Origin: an uncultured Solirubrobacteraceae bacterium
Lineage (GTDB): Bacteria; Actinomycetota; Thermoleophilia; Solirubrobacterales; Solirubrobacteraceae
Assembly: GCA_902806215.1 (NCBI GenBank)
Contig: CADCVT010000146.1
Coordinates: 1 to 15,416 of the forward strand
Direction of reading: 5' to 3'
DNA: 15,416 nt
Shown one piece after another: positions 6,973 through 14,544 of the stretch. Within the stretch, counting starts at the first letter, position 1, and every line of letters begins with the position of its first letter. The notes under the pieces were generated by a model. It searched no databases, was not told the DNA's origin, and worked only from the letters and a program-made list of their open reading frames with translations. Position numbers and translations under genes: made by a program.

Positions 6973-8004
6973 CTAGCCGCGCGGCTGCTGCGCGAGCCGC
7001 ACCGACAAGGAGCGCTCAGCGCCACCCCGCCGCAGCCGCACCGCGACGACCGAGCCCGGCCGCTCAGAAGCGACCGCGCTCGCCACGGCACCCTCGGCAG
7101 CGATCGCGCGCGACCCGATCCGCACGATCACATCGCCGCGCCGCAGGCCCGCGCGCGAAGCCGGGCTGTCCGGCGTCACCGACTCGACCGTCGCGCCACG
7201 TTCGGTCACCGAGGCGATCGCGACACCGAGGAACGCCGCACGGGCCCGCCCGGTCCGGATGAGCTGCGGCACGACGCGACGCATCGTCGACGACGACACC
7301 GCGAAGCTCACGCCGGCGCCGCGGCCCTGCGTGTTGACGCCGACGACGCGGCCCTGCTCGTCGACGAGCGGCCCGCCGGAGTTGCCGGGGTTGATGGCGG
7401 CATCGGTCTGGATCGCGTCGGGGACGGAGTAGCCGGTCAGCCCGTCGATCTCGCGGCCGGTCGCCGAGACGATGCCCGCCGAGGCGCTGCTCTGCAGGCG
7501 GTACGGCGTGCCGACGGCGAGGACGGGGTCGCCGACGTCGATGCTCTCGGCCGGCGTGAGCGGCGGCGGGCGCTCGCCGCGCAGCCGCTCCGGGTCGACG
7601 CGCAGCACGGCCAGGTCGTTGGCCCGGTCGCGTCCGACGATCCGCGCGGGGATCCGCCGGGGCGAGCGCCCGAAGCGCACGCTGGCGGTCCGCGCGCGGT
7701 CGACCACGTGCGCGTTCGTGACGATGTGGCCGTCGTCGTCGAACACGAAGCCGGCGCCGGTGGCGACGCGGCGGCCGTTCGAGAACGGCGGGTCCTGCGC
7801 GCCGCGGCGAGCGTCGACGCGGGCGACGACGCCGTCGACCCGTTCGTAGAGCTCGCGGAAGCTGGGAGGAGCGGAGGCGGGCGCGGCGGTCGCCGCCGGC
7901 GTGGCGGGGGCGGCGGGATCGTCGCCGGCGCGATCGAGCGCGACGACGGCGACGGCGAGCGCGGCGACGCCGGGCGCGGCGGCGGCGAGAAGCGAGACCT
8001 TCAT
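6973..8004 (-). CDS. Membrane-anchored HtrA/DegP-type serine protease with PDZ domain
   Basis: This trypsin-like protease of about 343 residues is predicted to work outside the membrane on damaged envelope proteins. Residues 1-23 form one hydrophobic segment (signal anchor or signal peptide), followed by a Pro/Ala-rich linker to about residue 47. The catalytic triad is complete: His99 in VTNAHVVD, Asp130 in RANDLAVL, Ser209 in INPGNSGGPL. The PDZ domain spans about residues 250-340 (FLGVAIA, SPASRAGLRRGDVI). The ATG at 8004 is chosen; a GTG two codons earlier (8010) is in frame. It is transcribed in the same direction as the small exported protein 67 bases upstream, but that gap holds a phased direct-repeat operator and a possible -10 box, so it probably has its own stress-controlled promoter. 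Family assignment is firm; physiological substrates are unknown. Confidence 0.92.
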   Translation of the reverse strand: MKVSLLAAAAPGVAALAVAVVALDRAGDDPAAPATPAATAAPASAPPSFRELYERVDGVVARVDARRGAQDPPFSNGRRVATGAGFVFDDDGHIVTNAHVVDRARTASVRFGRSPRRIPARIVGRDRANDLAVLRVDPERLRGERPPPLTPAESIDVGDPVLAVGTPYRLQSSASAGIVSATGREIDGLTGYSVPDAIQTDAAINPGNSGGPLVDEQGRVVGVNTQGRGAGVSFAVSSSTMRRVVPQLIRTGRARAAFLGVAIASVTERGATVESVTPDSPASRAGLRRGDVIVRIGSRAIAAEGAVASAVASERPGSVVAVRLRRGGAERSLSVRLAQQPRG

Positions 8005-8010
8005 GGACAC

Positions 8011-8016
8011 AGGATG
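8011..8016 (-). promoter_or_regulatory. Candidate -10 element for the HtrA-type protease
   Basis: On the minus strand CATCCT lies 6 bases before the ATG at 8004, the spacing expected if transcription starts at the start codon. It is a weak match to TANNNT. It lies 10 bases downstream of the last operator half-site, the distance typical of OmpR/PhoB-type activation. No separate -35 element is seen. Confidence 0.35.
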
Positions 8017-8026
8017 CGAGCCCCCA

Positions 8027-8064
8027 CTGAAGCCACGGTCAGCCGCACCTCAGCAGAGCCTCAA
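8027..8064 (-). promoter_or_regulatory. Four phased half-sites, probable response-regulator operator
   Basis: On the minus strand TTGAG, CTGAG, CTGAC and TTCAG occur at exact 11-base steps (plus-strand starts 8060, 8049, 8038, 8027). One-turn phased direct repeats ending about 10 bases before a -10 element are the classic layout of OmpR/PhoB-family binding sites. HtrA-type genes in Gram-positive bacteria are commonly controlled by such envelope-stress regulators (CssR, MprA). No two-component gene is in this window. Confidence 0.55.
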
Positions 8065-8070
8065 CGAGCC

Positions 8071-8499
8071 CTAGCGGCGGAAGACCTGGTCGAGCAGCGC
8101 GTCGACGGGCAGCAGGTCGACCGCGGTCCGCAGCAGCCCCGCCTCGGTCCCGCCCAGGCGACCGGCCTGCGCCTCCTGGTCGATTGCCTCGCGCAGCCCG
8201 TTGCGGAACGCGTCGTTGCGGCGGTCCTTGTCGACGTCGAGGTCCGCCTCGCCGGCGACCGACAGCAGGAGCCGCTCGCGGGAGACCCCGAGGTCGCACG
8301 CCGCCGAGTCGAGCGCGACGAAGCCGATCCGCTCCGCGGTGGTGATCAGGTCGGTCTCGCCCTCGACCCGGACCTCGCGGCCGCACGGGTCGCCGGTCCC
8401 ACGGGGCGCGAAGTCCCCGCCGCCCGCCGCGAGGTGCACGAGGACGAGCGCGAGCGACAGCACCGCGGCCACGCCGACCGCCATCAGGCGACGGCTCAC
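8071..8499 (-). CDS. Small exported protein, unknown function
   Basis: This 142-residue protein begins with two arginines and a hydrophobic stretch (about residues 5-25), a signal peptide or single anchor. The mature part has two cysteines, Cys39 in GDPCG and Cys68 in DSAACDLGVSRERL, which could form a disulfide outside the cell. The rest is acidic and helical (LDVDKDRRNDAFRNGLREAI). The second cysteine is not in a lipobox. It starts with GTG inside the stop of the MFS gene (GTGA overlap), so the two are translationally coupled. The LGVSRERL segment recalls uncharacterised proteins found beside transporters in related actinobacteria, but I recognise no named family. An accessory role for the exporter is a guess from position only. 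Confidence 0.75.
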   Translation of the reverse strand: MSRRLMAVGVAAVLSLALVLVHLAAGGGDFAPRGTGDPCGREVRVEGETDLITTAERIGFVALDSAACDLGVSRERLLLSVAGEADLDVDKDRRNDAFRNGLREAIDQEAQAGRLGGTEAGLLRTAVDLLPVDALLDQVFRR

Positions 8500-10151
8500 G
8501 CCCGGACCCCCGCGGGCATGAGCAGCGGGATCAGCGCGAGCAGCGCCAGAGCGGCCGCGACGAGGAACGAGCGCTCGAACGCGGACGTGGCGGCGCGGTC
8601 GAGCTCGTCGTCGACGTCCTCGCGCAGCGACGCGTAGGCGCGCGCCTCGCCGGGCCCGGGCCGGGCCGCGTCGAACGCGGGGCCCGGGTCAGGGACCTCG
8701 CCCTCGGCCGCGTCGAGCGTCCCCGCGAGCTCGAGCCCGAGCGACAGCTTCGTCGTGGGGGACAGCGGGCTCTCGAGGATCCGCGCGAGCACCGCCTCGG
8801 CGGCCCGGTCCTCCTGCCGCTCGAGGTCGGCGGTGAAGATCGGCGTGAGCAGCGCGAGCGCGGCGACGACCCCGGCGTGACGGGCCGCGATCGTCCAGCC
8901 TCCGTGCAGCGCTTGGTCGGTGCGGCCGCGCAGCGCGGCCTCGGTCAACGGCCCGAGCGAGAGCCCGAGCCCGATGCCGATGAGCACCTGCGGAGCGATG
9001 ATCCACGCGATGTCGGCGTCGGGGAGCAGCCCCAGCGCCGCGAGCCCGCCGGCGACGAGCACCGCACCGACCGCTCCGCGGGAGAGCGCGTCGCCGCGGC
9101 CGACGCGGCCGGCCAGCAGCGCCGCGACCGGCATGACCGAGACGGCGGCGGCCGCGGTGAGCGGGTCGTGGCGCCAGCCGGCGATGAGCAGCAGGACGAG
9201 CAGGAAGAGCGCGGCGGTGAGGCCCGCACCCAGCAACGCGAGCGCGAGCAGGACGCGCACGTCCGGCCGCGTCCGCGCCGCCCGATGGGCGCCGCTTTCG
9301 GCGTCGACGGGGGCGGGTGGGTCGTCGCCGACGCCCCCGGCTCTCCCTCGATCGTCGTCGTCCGAGGCGCCGCCGCGGCTCCACCGTCCGCCGGTGCGAT
9401 CACGCGTGAACCGGTCCTCGGTCTCCGGCGGCGAGGCGGGCGGGCCGCCGCCCCACGGGCTCTCGAGCTCCGGCTCGACGGCGCTCTCGGTCCAGAGCCG
9501 CCCGTCCCGCTCGGCCGGGACGGCTGAGGCGGAGGGCGGAACGGGCGCTGCGGCGGGCGCCGTCGCGGCGGGTGGCGCCTCGACCCCGGCCCGCGCGGCG
9601 AGCAGGCACACGAGCGCGATCGGCACCTGGACGAAGAAGATCGCCTCCCACGAGAGGAGGTCGGTGAGCACGCCGCCGAGGGGCGGCCCGACGGCCGCGC
9701 CGAGCGCTCCCGCGGCGCCCCAGATCGTCGCGCCGCGCGCGCGGCTCCCGGTCGCGGCCGACAGCAGCGCGAGCGAGGCGCACGCGACGGCGGCACCCCC
9801 GAGGCCCTGCACGCAGCGAGCGGCGATCAGGGCGCCGAGCGACGGTGCGAGCGCGCAGACCGCCGAGGCGACCGCGAAGACGACGAGGCCGAGGCGCGCG
9901 ATGCGGGCGGCGCCGTCGGCACCGCGCACGAGGAGCGCCGCGGGCACGGCGGCCAGCGCGAGCGCGAGGTTGTACGCGGTCAGGACCCACGAGACGCCCG
10001 CGGGGGAGGCGTCGAAGTCCCCCAGCACGGCGGGGAGCCCGAGGGTGACGACCGACGAGTCGGCCAGGACGAGGCCGACGGCGAGGGCGAGGAGGGCGAC
10101 CCGCAGTTGCACGGGCGGCATGCTCGCAGGCTCGGCGATCCGGGTTTCCAT
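8496..10151 (-). CDS. MFS drug-type exporter (DHA2-like) with long internal linker
   Basis: This 551-residue major facilitator has six N-terminal helices, including TM1 with an Asp (VGLVLADSSVVTLGLP, Asp31), TM2 WVLTAYNLALALAAVPAALL and TM4 ARCVQGLGGAAVACASLALL, as in DHA2 exporters (proton-driven efflux of drugs or metabolites). A hydrophilic Pro/Gly/Asp/Arg-rich stretch of about 106 residues (190-296) then replaces the short central loop. Six more helices follow, with a soluble loop of about 100 residues before the last one. The motif A region is weak (RGADGAARIARLG). The ATG at 10151 is chosen; TTG 10163 and ATG 10121 are in-frame alternatives, and none has a clear Shine-Dalgarno site. It lies after the terminator of the upstream small gene and overlaps the exported-protein gene by 4 bases. 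The substrate is unknown. Confidence 0.87.
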   Translation of the reverse strand: METRIAEPASMPPVQLRVALLALAVGLVLADSSVVTLGLPAVLGDFDASPAGVSWVLTAYNLALALAAVPAALLVRGADGAARIARLGLVVFAVASAVCALAPSLGALIAARCVQGLGGAAVACASLALLSAATGSRARGATIWGAAGALGAAVGPPLGGVLTDLLSWEAIFFVQVPIALVCLLAARAGVEAPPAATAPAAAPVPPSASAVPAERDGRLWTESAVEPELESPWGGGPPASPPETEDRFTRDRTGGRWSRGGASDDDDRGRAGGVGDDPPAPVDAESGAHRAARTRPDVRVLLALALLGAGLTAALFLLVLLLIAGWRHDPLTAAAAVSVMPVAALLAGRVGRGDALSRGAVGAVLVAGGLAALGLLPDADIAWIIAPQVLIGIGLGLSLGPLTEAALRGRTDQALHGGWTIAARHAGVVAALALLTPIFTADLERQEDRAAEAVLARILESPLSPTTKLSLGLELAGTLDAAEGEVPDPGPAFDAARPGPGEARAYASLREDVDDELDRAATSAFERSFLVAAALALLALIPLLMPAGVRA

Positions 10152-10164
10152 CCCGGCACGCAAA

Positions 10165-10198
10165 CCGCCCGCCGGCTCCGTGAGGAGGCGACGGGCGG
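10165..10198 (-). terminator. Stem-loop terminator after the GlsB-type gene
   Basis: CCGCCCG (10165-10171) pairs with CGGGCGG (10192-10198). Inside, CTCC (10176-10179) pairs with GGAG (10184-10187) around a GTGA loop, with two single-mismatch positions between. On the minus strand the stem is followed by TTTG, a short T-run. It lies 22 bases past the stop at 10221 and just before the MFS start, so it should end the small gene's transcript. Confidence 0.6.
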
Positions 10199-10220
10199 GA
10201 ACCTGCGCTTCAGCGTGTGG

Positions 10221-10517
10221 CTAGAGCCGCGCGCCGGTGGCGGGGCGGCCGCTGTGGCCGTGGCTGCGGCGACCGGCGATCATCCGGTAGAGGCCGAGCA
10301 GCAGCATGACGCCGAGCACGGCGCCGTCAAGACCACCGAGGTCGAACTTGTTGCTGTCGCCGATGCCGATGGCACGGAACAGGTAGAAGCCGAGGATCGA
10401 GCCGACGATGCCGATGACGATCGTCGCGATGATCCCGCCCGGATCGTCACCCGGCATGAGCAGCTTGCCGAGCGCGCCGGCCACGAGACCGAACAGCAGA
10501 ATTCCGATGATTTCCAC
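10221..10517 (-). CDS. GlsB/YeaQ/YmgE family small membrane protein
   Basis: This 98-residue protein has three hydrophobic segments: EIIGILLFGLVAGALGKLL, then PGDDPGGIIATIVIGIVGSILGFYLF, then LDGAVLGVMLLLGLYRMIAG, with a basic C-terminus. The order GLVAGALGKLLMPGxDPGG is the hallmark of the 'transglycosylase-associated protein' family. These are small membrane proteins often induced by general stress; their molecular role is unclear despite the name. The GTG at 10517 is chosen because GGAGGA (10525-10530) lies 7 bases upstream; the open frame runs 22 codons further upstream, but those residues (TSGGYPSGQVNVF) look like untranslated leader. It stands alone, with its own terminator downstream and a possible stress-type promoter upstream. 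Confidence 0.88.
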   Translation of the reverse strand: MEIIGILLFGLVAGALGKLLMPGDDPGGIIATIVIGIVGSILGFYLFRAIGIGDSNKFDLGGLDGAVLGVMLLLGLYRMIAGRRSHGHSGRPATGARL

Positions 10518-10524
10518 GGGGTTT

Positions 10525-10530
10525 TCCTCC
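10525..10530 (-). promoter_or_regulatory. Ribosome binding site GGAGGA deciding the GlsB-type start
   Basis: On the minus strand GGAGGA lies 7 bases before the GTG at 10517. It is the best-spaced strong Shine-Dalgarno sequence noticed in this window and selects the GTG over the upstream extension of the open frame. Confidence 0.75.
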
Positions 10531-10572
10531 GACGAGAAGACGTTGACTTGTCCTGACGGGTACCCGCCCGAA

Positions 10573-10598
10573 GTACCCCACACGCCGATCGCGGTTCC
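10573..10598 (-). promoter_or_regulatory. Candidate stress-sigma promoter for the GlsB-type gene
   Basis: On the minus strand GGAACC (10598-10593) and GGGTAC (10578-10573) are separated by 14 bases, 56 bases before the GTG. GGGTAY is the -10 form of SigB/SigF-type general stress promoters, and GGAAC resembles ECF-type -35 elements, so the two halves do not match one class cleanly. A second GGGTAC follows downstream. Many GlsB-family genes are stress-induced. Confidence 0.3.
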
Positions 10599-10624
10599 AC
10601 GTCAACGACGCATTGCACCCGTGT

Positions 10625-13159
10625 TTAGAGTCGCGGGTCGACCGGTTCGCTTTCGAGCGCGAGGACCGCGAAGACGCACTCGTGCACCCGGAAGAGCGGT
10701 TCGCGTCGCACGAAGCGCTCGAGAGCCTCGACGCCGAGCCCGAATTCCCTGACGGCAAGGGATCTCTTACGCCCCAGGCCACGCGAGCGCAGGCGATCGA
10801 GCTGCGACGGCTCGGCGTACTCGGGGCCGTAGATGATCCGCAGGTACTCGCGTCCGCGGCACTTGATGCCCGGCTGAACGATCCCGCGGCGGCCGGTCGC
10901 GACGAAGCCGAGTGGCTTGACAACCATGCCCTCGCCGCCGTCGGCGGTCATCGAGGTCCACCAGTCGATCGCCTCGGCCTGGCTCTGCGCGTCGGTGACG
11001 TCGACGACCCGGCGTTCTGTTCGCTGCACCCATGCAGGGTCGGCGGCGACGAGCCGGTCGCACTGCTCCAGGTGCCACGGGTGCTCGCGGTCGACGAACA
11101 CCCCGCTCTCTGCGGCGAGCACGTGGAACGGCGCCACGCGCAGGTCCTCGACGCCGGCGACGGGCCAGACGTAGCGCCGGTACGCCTCGACGTACCGCTC
11201 GACATGCGCGGCTCGGCCGCGCTGGTGGCCCAGCAGCTCCTCTACGTCGAGACCGCGCCCCGCGGCGCGCTCGAGCGTCGCGACCGTCGACCCGAGGCCG
11301 GCACGAGCCCCCGCGCCGACGTTCGCGTACTGGCGGCGGATGAGCTCGAGCGCCTTGGCCGACCACGGCATCAGCTCGCAGTCGAGCACGACCCAGTCGG
11401 TCTCGAGCGACTCCCACAGCCCCGCGGCACCGATCGCCGCCGACAGGCGCCCGACGACCGAGGCGGTGAGGGCGTCGTCGTCGAAGAACGGTCGTCCCGT
11501 CCGCGTGAAGACGACCCCGGTCTCGTCGGTCTCGACGCCGAAGCGCCGCCGGGCCACGGCCGCGTCCCGGCACACGACCGCGATCGCCCGCGACCCCATG
11601 TGCTTCTCCTCGCAGATGACGGACGCGACGCCGTTCGTGCGGTACTCCGCGAACGCCTCGTCGGGGTGCTCGAGCAGGTCGGGTCGCTGCGAGGTGGCGG
11701 TCGGCGCCATCGTCGGCGGCAGGTAGACGAGCCACCGCGGGTCGGCGGCGAAGCGGCTCATGACCTCGAGCGCCGCCGCCGCGTTCTCCTCGCGCACGGT
11801 GACCGTGCGGGCCAGCCGCGTCTGCACGATGCGCTTGCCGGCCACGTCCTCGACGTCCAGGACGAACGCGTCGCGCGGGGCGTCGCCGTCGTCCTCGGGC
11901 AGGAACGGCTTCGCGGGCTCGTAGTAGACGCGTCCCGCCGGCACCGAGACGATCTCGCGCTCGGGCCAGCGCAGCGCGGTGAGCCGCCCGCCGAAGACGC
12001 AGCCGGTGTCGATGTTGACCGTGTTGTTCAGCCAGGCGGGCTCGTGGACGGGCGTGTGGCCGTACACGACGGTCGCGCTGCCGCGGTAGTCGGCCGCCCA
12101 CTGCGTGCGCACCGGCAGCCCGAACCGATCGGTCTCGCCGGTCGTCTCGCCGAACAGCGCGAACTCGCGCACCCGCCCCGAGGAGCGGCCCTGGTACTGC
12201 TCCTTCATCCCGGCGTGCGCGACGACGAGGTCGCCGCCGTCGAGGACGACGTGGCTGACGAGCCCGTCGAGGAAGTCCCGCGCCGAGGCGACGAAGTCCG
12301 GGTCGGCGCCGTCGAGCTGGGCGAGCGTCTCGGCGAGGCCGTGCGTGACCTGCACGTTGCGGCCCTTGAGCTTGCGCACGAGCTTGATGTCGTGGTTGCC
12401 CGGGACGCAGATCGCCGTCCCGGCGGCGGCCATCTCCATGACCAGTCGCAGGACGCTCGGTGAATCAGGTCCGCGGTCGACGAAGTCGCCGACGAAGACG
12501 GCCCGGCGACCGTCCGGGGGCGTGACCGAGCCGTCGCTCGCCACGGCGTACCCCAGCCCACCGAGCAGCGCGACGAGCTCGTCGTGGCAGCCGTGCACGT
12601 CGCCGATGAGGTCGAAGGGGCCGTGCTCGGCCCTGCGATCGCTCCACAGCGGAGTGCGCTCGATCGTCACCTGCTCGACCTGCTCGGGCGTCGTGAGCTT
12701 CCACACGTGGCGGAAGCCCTCGCGCTGCAGGCCGCGCAGCGACCGCCGCAGCTGCGAACGCTGCTGGCGCACGACGTGGTCGCCGAAGTCGCGGTCGGGC
12801 CGGTCGCGGTTGCGGTCCCGGCAGACCTCCTCCGGCAGGTCGAGCACGATCGCGACCGGGAACAGGTCGTGCTCGCGCGCGAGCTGGATGAGCGGGCGCC
12901 GGGACTCGCGCTGCACGTTGGTCGCGTCGACGACGGTGATCCGCGGCTGCGACAGTCGACGCGAGGCGATCTCGTGCAGGACGGCGAAGGCGTCCTTCGT
13001 CGCCGCCTGGTCGTTCTCGTCGTCGGCGACGAGCGCGCGGCAGAAGTCCGACGAGATGACCTCGGTGCGCAGGAAGTGCTGTGCCGCGAACGAGCTCTTC
13101 CCCGAGCCGCTCGCGCCGATGAGCACGACCAGGCTCGGGTCCGGGAGGTCGATCCTCAC
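10625..13159 (-). CDS. pnkp: Polynucleotide kinase-phosphatase-ligase Pnkp (RNA repair)
   Basis: This 844-residue enzyme heals and seals broken RNA in the bacterial Pnkp/Hen1 pathway: it phosphorylates 5'-OH ends, removes 2',3'-cyclic or 3' phosphates, and its C-terminal module forms the ligase with Hen1. Kinase, residues 1-170: P-loop GASGSGKSS with Lys21-Ser22, then Asp38, Arg41 and Arg116, the same numbers as in the Clostridium thermocellum enzyme as I recall it. Phosphatase, about 180-430: GDVHGC (Asp187, His189), GDFVDRG (Asp225, Arg229), GNHD (Asn255-His256), VAHAGM (His315), YGHTPVH (His368) and Asp384. Ligase, about 470-844: EEKHMGSR with predicted nucleophile Lys519, VLDCELMPW, and GGEGMVVKP. 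The GTG at 13159 overlaps the hen1 stop (GTGA), and residue numbering from it fits the family. No motif is missing, so this gene looks functional. Confidence 0.95.
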   Translation of the reverse strand: MRIDLPDPSLVVLIGASGSGKSSFAAQHFLRTEVISSDFCRALVADDENDQAATKDAFAVLHEIASRRLSQPRITVVDATNVQRESRRPLIQLAREHDLFPVAIVLDLPEEVCRDRNRDRPDRDFGDHVVRQQRSQLRRSLRGLQREGFRHVWKLTTPEQVEQVTIERTPLWSDRRAEHGPFDLIGDVHGCHDELVALLGGLGYAVASDGSVTPPDGRRAVFVGDFVDRGPDSPSVLRLVMEMAAAGTAICVPGNHDIKLVRKLKGRNVQVTHGLAETLAQLDGADPDFVASARDFLDGLVSHVVLDGGDLVVAHAGMKEQYQGRSSGRVREFALFGETTGETDRFGLPVRTQWAADYRGSATVVYGHTPVHEPAWLNNTVNIDTGCVFGGRLTALRWPEREIVSVPAGRVYYEPAKPFLPEDDGDAPRDAFVLDVEDVAGKRIVQTRLARTVTVREENAAAALEVMSRFAADPRWLVYLPPTMAPTATSQRPDLLEHPDEAFAEYRTNGVASVICEEKHMGSRAIAVVCRDAAVARRRFGVETDETGVVFTRTGRPFFDDDALTASVVGRLSAAIGAAGLWESLETDWVVLDCELMPWSAKALELIRRQYANVGAGARAGLGSTVATLERAAGRGLDVEELLGHQRGRAAHVERYVEAYRRYVWPVAGVEDLRVAPFHVLAAESGVFVDREHPWHLEQCDRLVAADPAWVQRTERRVVDVTDAQSQAEAIDWWTSMTADGGEGMVVKPLGFVATGRRGIVQPGIKCRGREYLRIIYGPEYAEPSQLDRLRSRGLGRKRSLAVREFGLGVEALERFVRREPLFRVHECVFAVLALESEPVDPRL

Positions 13160-14534
13160 GACTCGAACACCGCGGCCTGGGTCGGTGGGCCGACCTCCGG
13201 GTCCTCGGGTCCGATGCCGAGGAACCGCACCGAGTAGCCGTGCCGCTCGCCGACGCCGGTCGCCCACGCCGAGAACTGCGCGCGCGTCCATTCGAACCGA
13301 TGGTCGGGGTGGCGGAAGCGATCCGCCGGGAGCGACTCCCACCGGACGTTGTACTCGGCGTTCGGCGTCGTCACCACGACGGTGCCGGGGCGGGCGGACC
13401 CGAAGACGTTGTCCTCCGCGGCTCGCAGTCGCGGCGGGTCGAAGTGCTCGACGACCTCGACCAGCGCGGCCGCGTCGTAGCCGGCCAGCCGGCGGTCGCG
13501 GTAGGTCAGCGGGCTCTGGAGGAGCTTGATCTTCGCCCGCTGCGCGTCGGGCATGCGGTCGATCTCCAGGCGTCGCTCGGCCGTCTCGAGCGCGCGCGCC
13601 GAGACGTCGACGCCGACGACCTCGTCGTACCCGCCGCGGACGAGCCGCTGGAGCAGTGCGCCCGGCCCGCACCCGAGGTCGAGCACCCGCTTCGCGCCGC
13701 TCGCCTTGAGCACCGACTCGACGGTGCCGAGTAGCTGGTCGCGCAGCGACACCCGCTCCTCGAGTGCCTCCTCGCCCGCGCCGGCGTCCTCGGTCTCTGC
13801 GGGCGTCGCCTCCTCGAGTTGCGCCATCGCGGGGTGATACAGCCGCGCCTGGTGCTTGACCGACCGGCGGACGATCAGCTCACGCGCGGGATGCTCGGGC
13901 AGCCAGCCCTCGCCGCGCCGCATGAGCTTCTCGATCTCGTCGTCTCCGACCCAGTAGTGCTTGTCGTCGTCGAGCACGGGCAGCAGCACGTAGAGGTGGT
14001 TGAGCAGGTCGGCGAGCCGCACGGTCGCCCGCAGCGTGAGCCCTGACAGCCGGCCCGTGCCCCAATCCGGGAACGCGGGATCGAGATCGAGCGGCGCCAC
14101 CTCCACCTCGTAGCCAAGCGGCTCGAACAGCCGGCGGATGAGCTCCTCGCCGCCGCGGGCGGGAACGGCAGGCAGCGACGCCTCGAGCGGGATCGCCGTC
14201 GCCGCGAGCTCCGGGCGCTCCTTCGACGTCCCGGCCATCGCCGACTTGAGACGGTCACCATTGCGACGGACAGGAACGACGACGTGACGTAGGGCCGGTC
14301 GTTGAGGTACTGGGCGAGCGAGAACGCGTTGCGACCGCGACCGCGCCGCACGAGCCCGACGGGGTCGACGTCCATGACCAGCGCCGCCGTGCACAGCTCC
14401 TCGGTCGCCTCGGGGTAGAGCACGTGCGCCTCGCCGAACGGCAGCGAGAAGCGCTGCACGCGATCGGGGTGCTTGTGGAGCAGGTGGCCGAGGTCGGTTG
14501 CCGGCCGGTGGGTCGTCGTGATCGTCAGGAGCAC
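13156..14534 (-). pseudogene. hen1: Hen1, 3'-terminal RNA ribose 2'-O-methyltransferase, split by a one-base frameshift
   Basis: Hen1 methylates the 2'-OH at the 3' end of cleaved RNA before Pnkp seals it, which protects the repaired site from re-cutting; in the family its N-terminal half also activates the Pnkp ligase. The start GTG at 14534 gives the conserved LLTITTTHRPATDLGHLLHK, and this frame is good through LNDRPYVTSSFLSVAMVTV (residue 95, ending at 14250). The match then jumps to another frame, which continues KSAMAGTSKERPELAATAIP through to 13156. One base is missing near 14246-14250; adding a T after GTCT in the coding strand restores VFKSAMAG and a 459-residue protein of normal family length. 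The C-terminal part is intact: VLDLGCGPGALL for SAM, EVVEHF and RHPDHRFEW for the metal site. It could restart at ATG 14238 (360 aa). This is either a sequencing error, a real mutation, or a split or programmed shift. Confidence 0.88.
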
Positions 14535-14544
14535 CGGACCGGTC

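Noticed and set aside
10600..10627. TAGAGT near 10625 as a plus-strand -10 box
   Set aside because: It contains the reversed stop codon of pnkp and no plus-strand gene follows it.
13160..13672. Upstream extension of the pnkp reading frame
   Set aside because: The added residues are Arg/Ala/Gly-rich noise overlapping hen1. Counting from the GTG at 13159 puts the kinase residues at family positions and gives the GTGA overlap.
14239..14394. Upstream extension of the Hen1 C-terminal frame to about 14394
   Set aside because: These residues are Arg-rich and unlike Hen1, while the other frame in the same stretch encodes conserved Hen1 N-domain sequence.
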